A DNA stretch of 64,000 bases from Gimesia maris (GTDB lineage: Bacteria; Planctomycetota; Planctomycetia; Planctomycetales; Planctomycetaceae): NCBI RefSeq assembly GCF_008298035.1, contig NZ_CP042910.1, forward strand, positions 2,433,001 to 2,497,000, in the 5' to 3' direction. The notes below the pieces were generated by a model, which worked only from the letters and a program-made list of their open reading frames with translations, did no database searches and had not been told where the DNA came from. Each line of letters starts with the position of its first letter. Within the stretch, counting starts at the first letter, position 1. Below, one piece after another: positions 43,953 to 54,135 of this stretch. Both the position numbers and the translations under genes were made by a program.

Positions 43953-44185
43953 CAGGACACCGAGCATGACATCCAGAAAAACCTTCTGGAAGTCCAATGT
44001 AGGCAATCAGAGTGCGGGCGTAGTCCAGAATGTGACCATCGATCCACACCACGCACTGTCAAATAACAGCCTCGCGAACAGGGAGGCGACGATCATCAGA
44101 CCGATGGTCTTGGGCAGTTTCAGGAACTTGACATTGATGAAGCCAGACAGGGCCGCCAGAGCGATTCCCGATTGATCAATCGGAA
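43953..44185 (-). pseudogene. remnant of a NhaP-type Na+/H+ antiporter N-terminus
   Basis: One minus-strand frame reads IALAALSGFINVKFLKLPKT, then IGLMIVASLFARLLF, a garbled stretch, an in-frame TGA, and LPTLDFQKVFLDVMLGVL ending in another TGA at 43950-43952. The SGFINVKFLKLPKTIGLMI and LDFQKVFLDVMLG blocks match, in order, the first helices of CPA1 (NhaP-type) antiporters. Nothing of the remaining protein is seen on either side. I therefore call a decayed N-terminal fragment. It lies next to a transposase remnant, which suggests loss by insertion and deletion. Confidence 0.6.
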
Positions 44186-44269
44186 ATCGTTCTCGTTATG
44201 CATTGGCTTTCATTGTGACTGTTTCGGTTTCCCCCTGTCTAACGCGTGGGGAGTTTCCGGCTATGGGGC

Positions 44270-44457
44270 TCACCGAAATCCTGTCGTACCTGCTGGCGTA
44301 TAATCTGATTCGATTCAGAATGCTGCAAAGTGGCATGGCAACAGGTCGAGATCTGCACTCACTCTCGTTTACTATAACGCAACAAATGCTGGCTGCAAGT
44401 TGCTTGCTGGGAGCCGTCATGAAGACGACCGAGGAATTATCCACACCCGGACAATAG
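44270..44457 (+). pseudogene. C-terminal remnant of an IS4-family transposase
   Basis: The frame contains SYLLAYNLIRFRMLQSGMAT followed by GRDLHSLSFTITQQMLAA. This matches the conserved C-terminal helix of IS4-type DDE transposases (LLAYNLIR ... ISFxGxxQxL). The catalytic region with the last acidic residue and YREK-type motif is not found upstream, and the downstream end is at a normal stop (44455-44457). It is a truncated relic rather than an active element. Confidence 0.6.
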
Positions 44458-44757
44458 ATCCTCAGCAGAGAATGTGTGGGTCATCGCACCGGACGAACAG
44501 AACCCAGAGCGAATAAACGTCGAATAAAAGCGCTAGCTCTATTGAAGCCACCAAGATACCATTACTATCAACAACGGAGTGTGATCGTATAAACGCAAAA
44601 CTTTTTTACCAAAACAGGCAGTGCGAATTGAGGCAGGATTCTTTTCTTATTGAGTCCTCACCCCTTTAGTTGCTATCACATGAGCGAGGTCGATTATTTA
44701 AGAGGCAGCCTGCCACGCTGTACCGTCTGGTGTCTGGCAATGTTATTTTGCTGAGTC

Positions 44758-44793
44758 ATAAAAAACGGCACACTTCATAACAAAATGTGCCGT
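44758..44793 (-). terminator. intrinsic terminator of the secreted hypothetical gene
   Basis: On the minus strand, ACGGCACA (44793-44786) pairs exactly with TGTGCCGT (44772-44765) across a 13-base loop and is followed by a T-tract of about five to six. It lies 50 bases after the stop of the gene at 44844-45626. Confidence 0.8.
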
Positions 44794-44843
44794 CTGTTAT
44801 TTCTTTAATTCAATTACGATGAGTTAGTTCTGAAGAAACAATA

Positions 44844-45626
44844 TTAAAATCCAACTTGAAGCGTTGCGTTTCCAGTAGATTGGACTAAGGCTGCTTTAGA
44901 ACTACAATTCGGATCATAGTTACAAGTAATTCCGTAAAGAGATGATGTACCTCCCAGCACGCGAAAAAAGGTACCAGGAGCAATTGTTTTAACCGTGAAG
45001 GTATCTCCTGATCCGTCTTGATAATCATATGGAAAACCACGCTGGTCGCTGAATTGTAATGACCAAGGGCCTGTTGCAGTGGGGCCCGTATACACTGAAT
45101 AACTGTATGTAGATACCATTCCATTATTGTGACTCCACGACCCATAGATTCGGATTTTTACTGGAACGGCAGGTGCTCCCGGTGGGTCACTAGTGAATAA
45201 GAAGATGCCCGTTGCCCCTACACCTGAGTAACTATATGAAGAATCTAAATAAGAATTTGCTGGGTCATTAGCATTGGCAAGCCCATGTCTTTGATTAATT
45301 GCCGCAATATCCACAATTTGTAAATTATCGGGGTTAAAACTGATCTGATTACTTGTGTAATCATCAATTCCTGCTTGTGGAGTAAAAGCAGCTCCACTGC
45401 TGTTTAATGCGGCTAGTGTACCATTGGTAACAACATTAAAGCCGATATCTGAATCAGAATTTGCATACTGATCCGTCACGTACAATTGAAAGTCATGATA
45501 TGCTCTGAGACTGCTAAGTGACAGATCTCGTTGGAAAGAATAGACCGGAGTCTGAGCATTCACAGTAGTTAATGATGAAAGAGTTACTGATACAGTCACT
45601 AACCAGAAACATTTGAAGAGTTTCAT
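44844..45626 (-). CDS. secreted hypothetical protein
   Basis: The 260-residue protein starts at ATG 45626 (MKLFKCFWLVTVSVTL), which has GGAAGGAAG upstream; a longer frame to 45683 is less likely. A signal peptide with cleavage after VNAQ is clear. The mature part is rich in Ser, Tyr, Asn, Thr and Gly (SYSYSGVGATGIFLFTSD, HNNGMVSTYSYSVYTGPTAT), a beta-rich exported protein, with a probable single Cys pair near the end (CNYDPNC). No PEP-CTERM or cell-wall anchor is seen, and I do not recognise a family. It is more AT-rich than its neighbours, has its own terminator, and sits among gene remnants, which suggests recent acquisition. Confidence 0.7.
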   Translation of the reverse strand: MKLFKCFWLVTVSVTLSSLTTVNAQTPVYSFQRDLSLSSLRAYHDFQLYVTDQYANSDSDIGFNVVTNGTLAALNSSGAAFTPQAGIDDYTSNQISFNPDNLQIVDIAAINQRHGLANANDPANSYLDSSYSYSGVGATGIFLFTSDPPGAPAVPVKIRIYGSWSHNNGMVSTYSYSVYTGPTATGPWSLQFSDQRGFPYDYQDGSGDTFTVKTIAPGTFFRVLGGTSSLYGITCNYDPNCSSKAALVQSTGNATLQVGF

Positions 45627-45825
45627 GTTCTTCCTTCCTCTTACTTGATGAATGTGCATATATGGAAACGTTATGGTCACCATGCTGAGTGTACTAGCGT
45701 TGCGTTGTCAGTCAAGTTTAGTTTTTGAACCAAGGTGAAAAAATGCTTAAGATCATTATCTGAAAATGAGTAGGTGATTAGAAAGAGTGCAATCCAGAAA
45801 CGAATTACTTAAATGATCCAACTAG

Positions 45826-46092
45826 TCAACCCCGCTTAAACCGAGTAGGAATAGTATGCAAACGACCGAACAGGTTTTCGAGGACATTCACCGCAGGCAT
45901 GTGGCATTTCAGGCACTGGTTGTCCAGAGTTTCCTGTGAGCAGGCGGGAGCGTGTCCTTTTAGCTCGCGATGAAATATTAAGTAGATCTCTCGATAGTAC
46001 TCAGGATCTCTGCTAGCCTGCTGATGGATATTGTGGCAGGTAGTGCAGTCGAATCCTAATGACTTGTCGGCAGGCAGCTTCAGCTCATCCTG
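45826..46092 (-). pseudogene. C-terminal fragment of a diheme cytochrome c-type protein
   Basis: The minus-strand frame gives LPADKSLGFDCTTCHNIHQQ, REIYLIFHRELKGHAPACSQ and LDNQCLKCHMPAVNVLE, with two CxxCH motifs (CTTCH and CLKCH). The frame technically continues upstream to an ATG at 46176, but those residues are antisense to a TPR-like fragment on the plus strand and do not look like cytochrome. The true upstream part is missing, so this is the broken 3' end of a periplasmic multiheme protein. Confidence 0.65.
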
Positions 46093-46097
46093 TTTGA

Positions 46098-46271
46098 AAA
46101 AAAGCCGCTGAAGCCTACGAGAAACTGAAGCGGATTTATCCTGAGAATCAAAATAATATCCGATATATCGGCGCACTGGCCCGCGTAGCCGCCCGCAACG
46201 GAGATGTCAAAACCGCAAAACAACTCCACCAGAAACTGGCAGAATATCATCGGCAACGTAAACAAAAATGA
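46098..46271 (+). pseudogene. C-terminal fragment of a TPR-type protein
   Basis: The frame opens after a TGA at 46095-46097 and ends at TGA 46269-46271. It encodes KAAEAYEKLKRIYPENQNNI, RYIGALARVAARNGDVKTAK and QLHQKLAEYHRQRKQK, a clear helical tetratricopeptide-like C-terminus (A-x-Y-x-K-L ... G-x-x-x-x-A). No start codon or upstream part is present. The fragment begins exactly where the minus-strand cytochrome fragment stops, so the two broken gene ends are joined at about 46092-46098. Confidence 0.6.
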
Positions 46272-46528
46272 GCCCGGCTTATTTTATGGTCGGGCCCTGG
46301 AGACACTATTGTTAAACTGGATACCGTCCAGAAAGTATGTCAAATGCTTTTATAGAGCGAGCGATTTTAAAAAGTGGCGTCAATTCAATAAACCGAAGGA
46401 GGCTTCTCAGTAGCGCGATTTCAGATTGGAGGAAGAGAACATAGTGGCTCAAATCTTATTACAACTAAGTGAAAGACCGTATTGAATCAATTGTGGGGAT
46501 CAAAAGTGAATGAAGAGATATCAAGACA

Positions 46529-47938
<1,410 letters not shown>

Positions 47939-47948
47939 GATCTGAATT

Positions 47949-50861
47949 CTATTCTACGTACATGAACTCGTTAGAATTGAACAATAACAGGCAGAGATCT
48001 GCCAGCGCCCGTGTCTCTGTGGAAACATCTGCCGGTTTTTTGTCTGACAGGTAGTGGGTGAAGACAGGCAGGATTTCCTGGTATTCGAAAGGCTGACCCG
48101 AAAACTCTTCGACCAGCGAACGCGTAATTGTCTGGGGGTAACGGTTTGGTTCAGGAACCACATCCGCATGATATTCCCTCATGTCCGTGACATACTGCTT
48201 GAGTCGACTCCGTTCCTGCTCCGAAGCAGATCGTCCCAGTGCCAGGCGAAAGGCCCGGTTAACCTGTTCGGGAAGTGTCGCGTGTTCCTGCTGCAGTCTC
48301 AAGGCGAATGCGATGGAACGATCAATCATCTGGTCACTATTGAGCAGGGTAAATACCTGGGGAGTGACCGCCGCTGATTCACGCAGTTCACAGGACTCAT
48401 TGGGATTCGGTTGGTTGAACAGTTCCGTAAACGGATCGGCCTGGCCACGAACATGGTAGGAGTAAATTGTGCGTCGATTCCGTTCTGCCGGCGTGGGTGA
48501 TGGCTGATATGCGGGAGCCAGAGAGAACTGAATCATTCGCGGCTGCAGCGCGACCTCCATGTTGATTTCCGGCATAACGGGGACTCCTCCCGCGGATTGT
48601 ACCAGTTCGCCGGTGATTTTCAGGATTCCGTCGCGCAGTTCTTCTGCACTCAGACGTCGGCGTGGAAAGCAGGAAAGGAGTCGATTATTCGGGTCTGTCT
48701 GAGTCAGTTGCTGTGAGTCAACCGGGATGGAACTCCGCCGATAGACTTCGGACAGCATGATCTGACGATGGAGGCGTTTAATGCGCCAGCCATGCATTAC
48801 AAAATCACCAGCCAGCCAGTCCAGCAGTTCAGGGTGAGTCGGTTTGGCTCCCTTGGCACCAAAGTTGTTTGCATTCGCGGCCAGGCCGGTTCCGAAATGA
48901 TACTGCCAGATTCGATTCACAATGGCACGCGTCGTCAAACCATTATCGGGGTGAGCGATCCGGCGGGCCAGTTCCGTCCGCCGCCCCTCGGTGGCTGCGG
49001 TTATCAGGCCGGAATTCGCAGTGGAGCTGTCGGCCGGGATAGAAACGGCACTGAGTACACCCGGCTGTACGACATCGCCGCGGGCCTCCAGGGCACCCCC
49101 TGTCAGAATATGATTGACGACCTTCTGTTTCGCTGGCTTGCGTTTGATACGCAGCTTACGAGCGCCGTTCCAGGGCATGGTATAACGCTCTGCGTTAAAG
49201 ACACTTTGTGCCATGGGCTGATACCGTTCGAGTCGGCGGGTCCAGATCCACTCATCCTGTTCGCGGACCTTGAGTTGTCCCTGCTCGACGTGATCCAGAC
49301 CCACGTGTCGGGGCGGTTTTTTGTCGTCGGGGAGATCACGTCGTTCTGCTTCATTCTTGTAGGGCAGATCATGTTCCCTGAACCAGGCACGTGCCGCGTC
49401 TTCCCGTTTTTGAATGAGCCGGTTCTTCTCCTGGACGGCGAACTGCAGCATGCGCTCCACATGCGCTTTCCCATTTTCAAAGCCGTCCCGGTTTTCGCAG
49501 GAGAGTAGAGGGACGGGACGCTCCGCCATGTGTGTTGGGGAGAAGGCGGCGTAAATCCGGTAATAATCGCGGGTGGGAATTGGATCAAACTTGTGATCGT
49601 GACACTTACAGCAGCGAAGGGTCTGTGCCAGGAAAGTCTGTCCGGTGATATTTACAAGATCGTCCAGGTACATCTGCCGGGCTGCGTCCGGTTCGACCAT
49701 CGCATTGTCCCAGGGTCCCAGACGCAGAAACCCGGTCGCGATAATCCACTCGGCTTCCTGGTCGGTATACTTACCCGCTAGCTGGGCTTGATGCACCGTC
49801 TTCCGGTCACCACCGGTTCGCTTTGCCACGGACCTGTCGGCCAGTTCGTCTCCGGCCAGTTGTTCGATAATGAATTCCTGATATGGTTTATCATTATTGA
49901 AGGCACGAATGACATAGTCCCGATAACGCCACATATTGGAGCGTTCAAAGTCGTTCGACATTCCCCCCGTGTCAGCATAGCGGGTTACGTCCAGCCAGTG
50001 ACGCCCCCAGTGTTCTCCGTAACGCGGACTTGCCAGCAGGCGGTCGATGAGTGCTTCCCAGGCCTGCTCTGTATCCCGGGAGTAAGCGGCGATAAAGTCA
50101 TCGATTTCAGAAGGAGCAGGGGGCAAGCCGGTCAAGTCATACGAGGCACGGATGATCAGCTGACGCGGTGACGCTTCCGCTGCAGGGGAAAGATCTGCCT
50201 CAACCAGTTTCTGATTGATGAAATAATCTATGGCTGCGTTCGCGGAAACTTCCTCAGGCAACAGATCAGAGGCGGGTCTGACTTGCTCAAAAGCCCATAG
50301 GTCTGCCGGTTGATAACGTCGATTGGTCCATTCCGCAGAAGTTCCCCCGCTGGTGGAGACGATTCGCCCATCTTCTTTAACGGCGACAGCGGCTGCAGAT
50401 TTGTGAATCTGAGTCTGTCTCTCGAGACTGGGCCACGGGGCACCGGCTGCGATCCATTGGCGGATCTGTTTCGTTTCCTCGTCTGTCAGACGGTCATTTT
50501 CCTTGGGAGGCATCTCCAGGCCTTCCCAGAGAACAGCCTGGTACAGCGAGCTCTGTTCAGGATTTCCGGGAATCAGCGAGGGCTCTCCCGATTCGCCTCC
50601 CGCCAGCAATCCTGCGCGGGATAACATATTGTATTCACCGCGAATGTCCTGGGGATCTGTACCATGACAGCCAAAGCACTTGGTCTGCAGCAGGGGCAGG
50701 ACCTTGAGTGTGAACTGTTCGTCTGCTGCATCGGGAGTCTCGCCAGCAGTTAAATATGCTGCCGACAGGAGAACGAAAAGGCAGGTCAAAGGTTGCAGGA
50801 ATTTTGAGATTCCCGGGAGACTCACAGCATTCATCTGCAGGCATTGCCTAGGGCTTTCCAT
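47949..50861 (-). CDS. PSCyt1-DUF1549-DUF1553 secreted protein
   Basis: The 970-residue protein has a signal peptide (about residues 10-40), then a planctomycete cytochrome-like PSCyt1 domain (CFGCHG heme motif, LEMPPKENDRLTDEE), DUF1549 (about 210-420; ASPRYGEHWGRHWLDVTRYAD, CCKCHDHKFDPI) and DUF1553 (about 660-930; NRIWQYHFGTGLAANANNFG, RRRLSAEELRDGIL). A CxxCH pair near CCKCHDHKFDPIPT is typical. The start 50861 is supported by AGGAG ten bases upstream and overlaps the FecR gene stop. These paired genes (with DUF1501) are among the most expanded in Planctomycetes and may degrade or bind complex glycans; this is unproven. Confidence 0.92.
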   Translation of the reverse strand: MESPRQCLQMNAVSLPGISKFLQPLTCLFVLLSAAYLTAGETPDAADEQFTLKVLPLLQTKCFGCHGTDPQDIRGEYNMLSRAGLLAGGESGEPSLIPGNPEQSSLYQAVLWEGLEMPPKENDRLTDEETKQIRQWIAAGAPWPSLERQTQIHKSAAAVAVKEDGRIVSTSGGTSAEWTNRRYQPADLWAFEQVRPASDLLPEEVSANAAIDYFINQKLVEADLSPAAEASPRQLIIRASYDLTGLPPAPSEIDDFIAAYSRDTEQAWEALIDRLLASPRYGEHWGRHWLDVTRYADTGGMSNDFERSNMWRYRDYVIRAFNNDKPYQEFIIEQLAGDELADRSVAKRTGGDRKTVHQAQLAGKYTDQEAEWIIATGFLRLGPWDNAMVEPDAARQMYLDDLVNITGQTFLAQTLRCCKCHDHKFDPIPTRDYYRIYAAFSPTHMAERPVPLLSCENRDGFENGKAHVERMLQFAVQEKNRLIQKREDAARAWFREHDLPYKNEAERRDLPDDKKPPRHVGLDHVEQGQLKVREQDEWIWTRRLERYQPMAQSVFNAERYTMPWNGARKLRIKRKPAKQKVVNHILTGGALEARGDVVQPGVLSAVSIPADSSTANSGLITAATEGRRTELARRIAHPDNGLTTRAIVNRIWQYHFGTGLAANANNFGAKGAKPTHPELLDWLAGDFVMHGWRIKRLHRQIMLSEVYRRSSIPVDSQQLTQTDPNNRLLSCFPRRRLSAEELRDGILKITGELVQSAGGVPVMPEINMEVALQPRMIQFSLAPAYQPSPTPAERNRRTIYSYHVRGQADPFTELFNQPNPNESCELRESAAVTPQVFTLLNSDQMIDRSIAFALRLQQEHATLPEQVNRAFRLALGRSASEQERSRLKQYVTDMREYHADVVPEPNRYPQTITRSLVEEFSGQPFEYQEILPVFTHYLSDKKPADVSTETRALADLCLLLFNSNEFMYVE

Positions 50862-52503
50862 GTTGGTAGATCTCCTGAATCTCTTCTGGTGATAAGGCGC
50901 TGGAGAAGAGAATTAACTCGTCCAGCGCACCATTCAGATTGCGGATCGCGAAACGCTGACCGGGGAGTGTTGGCGATGACCAGTTCCCGATAGAGGCTGC
51001 TCCGAAGCGGGTTGTTGCAGGTAGTTGTTCCGGCGGTACTTTGTGCCTGCTCAGAATGGTGCCGTTCAGATAGTGAGTGATCGTACTCGTCGCGAGATCA
51101 CAGGTTACGGCCAGGTGAATCCATTTCCCGTTCAGCGAAGGGTTCCAGAACGGGGGGGATAAGGCTTTGAAATCGGTCGGCCCTTTTTCGCCGCGATCGA
51201 CCGGACGAATTGAGAAGTAAAGCTGACCGGTATCCAGAATCTGCCAGTGGGGTTCTCCCTTATCGTAGCTGTCCGTCAGGAACAGGGAGTTGTACCAGCG
51301 GTCGAGGCTGTCGATCTTAACCCAGGCTGCAAAGGTGAGTGACTCGTACTCGCCGGGAATCTGAACACGGACACGATCTGCAGGCTGTTTGAATTCCAAT
51401 GCCCGTTTGGCATCCCAGCGGCCGGGGACTTCGCGTGCTCCGACGATGGCACCATCGAGATCCTTTTCAAGCGGAAGTGTATTGCAGACGAGACGCCGTT
51501 CCCAGTCCCCCGGTTCTGCAAACGAGTAATAAGCGATCAGCCGCGAATCTTTACGCAGCGCCTTTGACCAGGCGCGCCACCTTTCATAGCGGGCAGACTG
51601 AAGCTGTTGGTCTTTGACTTCCAGAGAAGAGATATCGAGAAATTTCTCCGGTTCCGGTTTCTTCTCTCGATATTCTCCTCCGTCAGTCAGGACCAGTGCC
51701 TGCCCAGTCGTCAAGCGTTGTATTCTGCTGGAAGGATCGTGTAGTTCGACTTCGCCGTCAAAGACTTCGACATCAGTACCGGCATCAGAAACAGCAAGCC
51801 CGAATTCGGTTCCGAGGTCCACCACCGTCAGGTCATCCATTTGCAGTGTGAAACCACGCGCTGCCGGAGGAACATGGGCTCGGAGCCTGCCTTTGTGAAC
51901 ACGCGCCTGAGTCGGAGATTGCAGCTCAATGTGCGCCGGTCCTTCTACAATCAGGGTGGCTCCACAGAGAAACTCGATCTGGGCGTGTCCCTCATCAAAC
52001 TGAAACGAACCGCGCGGGAGTGCCTGTCCCACCTCGATCTGGGGCTGCGAGTCAGGCCAGCGCACATCAACCAGTCGCGTCAAAAGTGCGACACCTTCAG
52101 AAGTTGCTTCAGCAGCCGGGTCACGCTGGCTCGGCATCGAGGGGGGCACCGATTGTGTTAATGGACTGCCTGTCTCCCGATATAAAATCCAGCCCGTCAA
52201 CAGGCAGACCGTGAACAGCAGCAGGGATACAGCCAGTTGATTCCAGGCACGCGTCTGCCGGAAACGTGGCTGGACTGCTGGAATTACAGTAGTTCCGACC
52301 GGAGCTGAATTTGTGTCGATTTCTGTTGCTCCGGTATCAGCTTCCTGGTGCAGGGCCGTCGTTAACAGCTGCATCTGGATAAAGCGGCTGCGGGCTGCGG
52401 AATTCGTCTTGAGCAAGGTGCGCAAATGTTCGATGCCCTGGTCGTCAAGCGTACCACATTCCCATTCGAGCAACAGTGAGTCGATCTCGTTGACATCAAC
52501 CAT
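50848..52503 (-). CDS. FecR-domain protein with C-terminal LamG/concanavalin-like domain
   Basis: The 551-residue protein has a short cytoplasmic anti-sigma-like N-terminus (VDVNEIDSLLLEWECGTLDD), one transmembrane helix (about 86-108; SLLLFTVCLLTGWILY), a FecR domain (about 160-265; LPRGSFQFDEGHAQIEFLCG, VVDLGTEFGLAVSDAGTDVEV) and a LamG-like beta-sandwich (about 330-540; FAAWVKIDSLDRWYNSLFLT, KWIHLAVTCDLATSTITHYL). The layout fits a membrane sensor that binds an extracellular glycan and passes the signal to the sigma factor encoded just upstream (8-base overlap). It overlaps the downstream PSCyt1 gene by 14 bases. Confidence 0.88.
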   Translation of the reverse strand: MVDVNEIDSLLLEWECGTLDDQGIEHLRTLLKTNSAARSRFIQMQLLTTALHQEADTGATEIDTNSAPVGTTVIPAVQPRFRQTRAWNQLAVSLLLFTVCLLTGWILYRETGSPLTQSVPPSMPSQRDPAAEATSEGVALLTRLVDVRWPDSQPQIEVGQALPRGSFQFDEGHAQIEFLCGATLIVEGPAHIELQSPTQARVHKGRLRAHVPPAARGFTLQMDDLTVVDLGTEFGLAVSDAGTDVEVFDGEVELHDPSSRIQRLTTGQALVLTDGGEYREKKPEPEKFLDISSLEVKDQQLQSARYERWRAWSKALRKDSRLIAYYSFAEPGDWERRLVCNTLPLEKDLDGAIVGAREVPGRWDAKRALEFKQPADRVRVQIPGEYESLTFAAWVKIDSLDRWYNSLFLTDSYDKGEPHWQILDTGQLYFSIRPVDRGEKGPTDFKALSPPFWNPSLNGKWIHLAVTCDLATSTITHYLNGTILSRHKVPPEQLPATTRFGAASIGNWSSPTLPGQRFAIRNLNGALDELILFSSALSPEEIQEIYQHGKP

Positions 52504-53023
52504 TTGAACCCCCCACCAGTCGCTTTTCGACGCACTCAGCCAGTTGTCTGCGAATACGTAATAACGAAACTTTGACGGTTCCTGCCGACCGGTTTAATGT
52601 TTCAGCGATGTCGCTTACCGGTTGCGACTTGAAGTAACGCTGTTTGATCAGGCTTTGGTGAGACTCGGGCAGTTGTTGCAGGCATTGTCGAAGGGCAGTC
52701 TGGAAGGAACCGAGCCGTTCGGCTTCTCGTTCTGTTTCTTCGGCGAGCGTCTGAACCAGTTCTTCGTTCAGCAGCATGCGATCTCGTTTGTGATCGCGGA
52801 GATGCGCCAATACCTGGAACCGTGCAATCGAGAAAGCCCAGGGTAAAAAAGGACGCTGTGGATCGAATTCAGCGAACTTTCGCCAAAGAACGAGGTTCGT
52901 TTCCTGGACGACGTCCGCCGACCGGCTGCGATCTCCGAGCAACGAATAGATGTATCCATAAAGTCGGTTCTGATGTTCGGTCAGGAGTTTGACAAAATGT
53001 TCGGTGTTTTGAGTCTGTTCCAT
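52496..53023 (-). CDS. ECF-type RNA polymerase sigma factor (planctomycete group)
   Basis: The 175-residue protein starts at ATG 53023 (MEQTQNTEHFVKLLTEH) with GGAGAG upstream; the frame to 53128 adds 35 residues that do not fit. Region 2 reads LYGYIYSLLGDRSRSADVVQETNLVLWRKF (shown in part: ADVVQETNLVLW) with WAFSIARFQVLAHLRDHKRDR. Region 4 is LPESHQSLIKQRYFKSQPVSDIAE with a helix-turn-helix ending SAGTVKVSLLRIRRQL. Lengths and motifs fit the planctomycete sigma-70 subgroup (ECF-like). The stop overlaps the FecR gene by eight bases, so sigma factor and membrane partner are made together; targets may include its own operon. Confidence 0.92.
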   Translation of the reverse strand: MEQTQNTEHFVKLLTEHQNRLYGYIYSLLGDRSRSADVVQETNLVLWRKFAEFDPQRPFLPWAFSIARFQVLAHLRDHKRDRMLLNEELVQTLAEETEREAERLGSFQTALRQCLQQLPESHQSLIKQRYFKSQPVSDIAETLNRSAGTVKVSLLRIRRQLAECVEKRLVGGSNG

Positions 53024-53128
53024 GAATACTCTCCAAGGGGTACTTACCGCGAAATCAGAGTTGGTTACAAAAAAACGGTCAGACTTTTGATATTTTGATG
53101 GAAAATCGGTAAGTAACAGTCTGACCAC

Positions 53129-54132
53129 AGGTTCCCCTGTAACGAGTCAGGCACACAGACTGGTATTTTAACAAAGAGAACTGTCAGTTGATTCAGAAGC
53201 TTCCCTGAAGAGAGTCAGAAACCGCATTTGATGAAGTGTATGTTCAGTGTAAGTGAGAGGCGTAAGGCAATCTGCTCGTGGGAGATCGAGTCTGATTCAT
53301 CTTTCATTAACTGTCTGAACTGTCTGTGTTTTCGATAGATTGAGTGCATCGTTCTCTTCCCAGTCCTTGAGTGAAGTCAAGACTGGGGAGAGTGGTTATC
53401 CAGCTTCGGTCAGCTCATATTCCACCCGCGGCGGTACGTTTCACCAGGTCGGCATCTTCCTGTTCCCTCTAATGAGTTTCCGAGTTGCTTCGACAGGACA
53501 AGCGGGCGGTTCACAGGTCGTGTACCGGTTTTTTCCCATTGTTGCTGAATTTTGAATTCTTTGTTCTCTAAAGCGCGCAGGCGTAACTATTCAGGACTTG
53601 CTTGTAACTCCGCTGTATTTGGTTAGCTCGATCTCATCTTCCCTCACTCTATCACTGTATTTCAGAGGATGTGATGAAACAGTTCATCCAGATCATAGAG
53701 TATGGACAAATCGCGGTGTTGCTTTTCTTGTGACTCGAAACTCTTTGAATAATCACAACTCAAAACCTCGCATTTTGTTTCACAATTCTGCGTTGATTTA
53801 TTCATCGCGCCAGTCATTTTCAGACTCATCAGCAAAATTATATCTGTGAGAATTCATGGATCGAAAGATCAGTTAAGGTTATAGGTTTACACTTGAGGCG
53901 ATGTTGTTATGGGCATGTTGTGGTTTTGTGAAAAAAATGAAAATCGAAATTTTTGTATAGATTAATCAGTTTTAAATTGTTAACTATGTGAACTTGTTCT
54001 CTTGAACAAACGTGACTGTGTGTTTTTTTGTGATTCCAAAACACCTCCGTTCCTCATCTTCAAATCTAATGCAATTCTGATTGTTTAAATCTAAAAAAAT
54101 CTGACCGTTTCAAGCGTTGAGAGGAGTTCACC
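53129..54132. other. intergenic region between the sigma operon and the giant gene
   Basis: About 1 kb divergent interval (from the sigma gene start region to the GTG at 54133). Short plus-strand frames (53340-53555, 53598-53849) have no ribosome-binding site or family resemblance. The last 250 bases are strongly AT-rich and likely form the leader and promoter of the giant gene. A strong hairpin lies at 53354-53392. Confidence 0.5.
53354..53392. promoter_or_regulatory. strong hairpin of unknown role
   Basis: CTCTTCCCAGTCCTTGA pairs with TCAAGACTGGGGAGAG (one bulged C and one G-T pair) around a 6-base loop GTGAAG. No T-run follows on either strand, so it does not look like a standard terminator. 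It lies between the divergent sigma operon and the giant gene. Confidence 0.4.
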
Positions 54133-54135
54133 GTG
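54121..54135 (+). promoter_or_regulatory. ribosome-binding site and GTG start of the giant gene
   Basis: GAGGAG (54121-54126) lies six bases before GTG (54133-54135). This is a strong Shine-Dalgarno site and fixes the start of the long frame; no ATG upstream in frame competes. Confidence 0.75.

Noticed and set aside
43885-44175. 96-codon plus-strand frame after the flavoprotein gene
   Set aside because: It is antisense to the recognisable antiporter remnant and shows no protein-like pattern.
45826-46176. Intact 116-residue diheme protein on the minus strand
   Set aside because: The first 30 or so residues are antisense to a TPR fragment; only the C-terminal part is cytochrome-like, so it is called a fragment.
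53340-53849. Two short plus-strand frames in the divergent region
   Set aside because: No initiation signals or family resemblance; the first starts at a hairpin.
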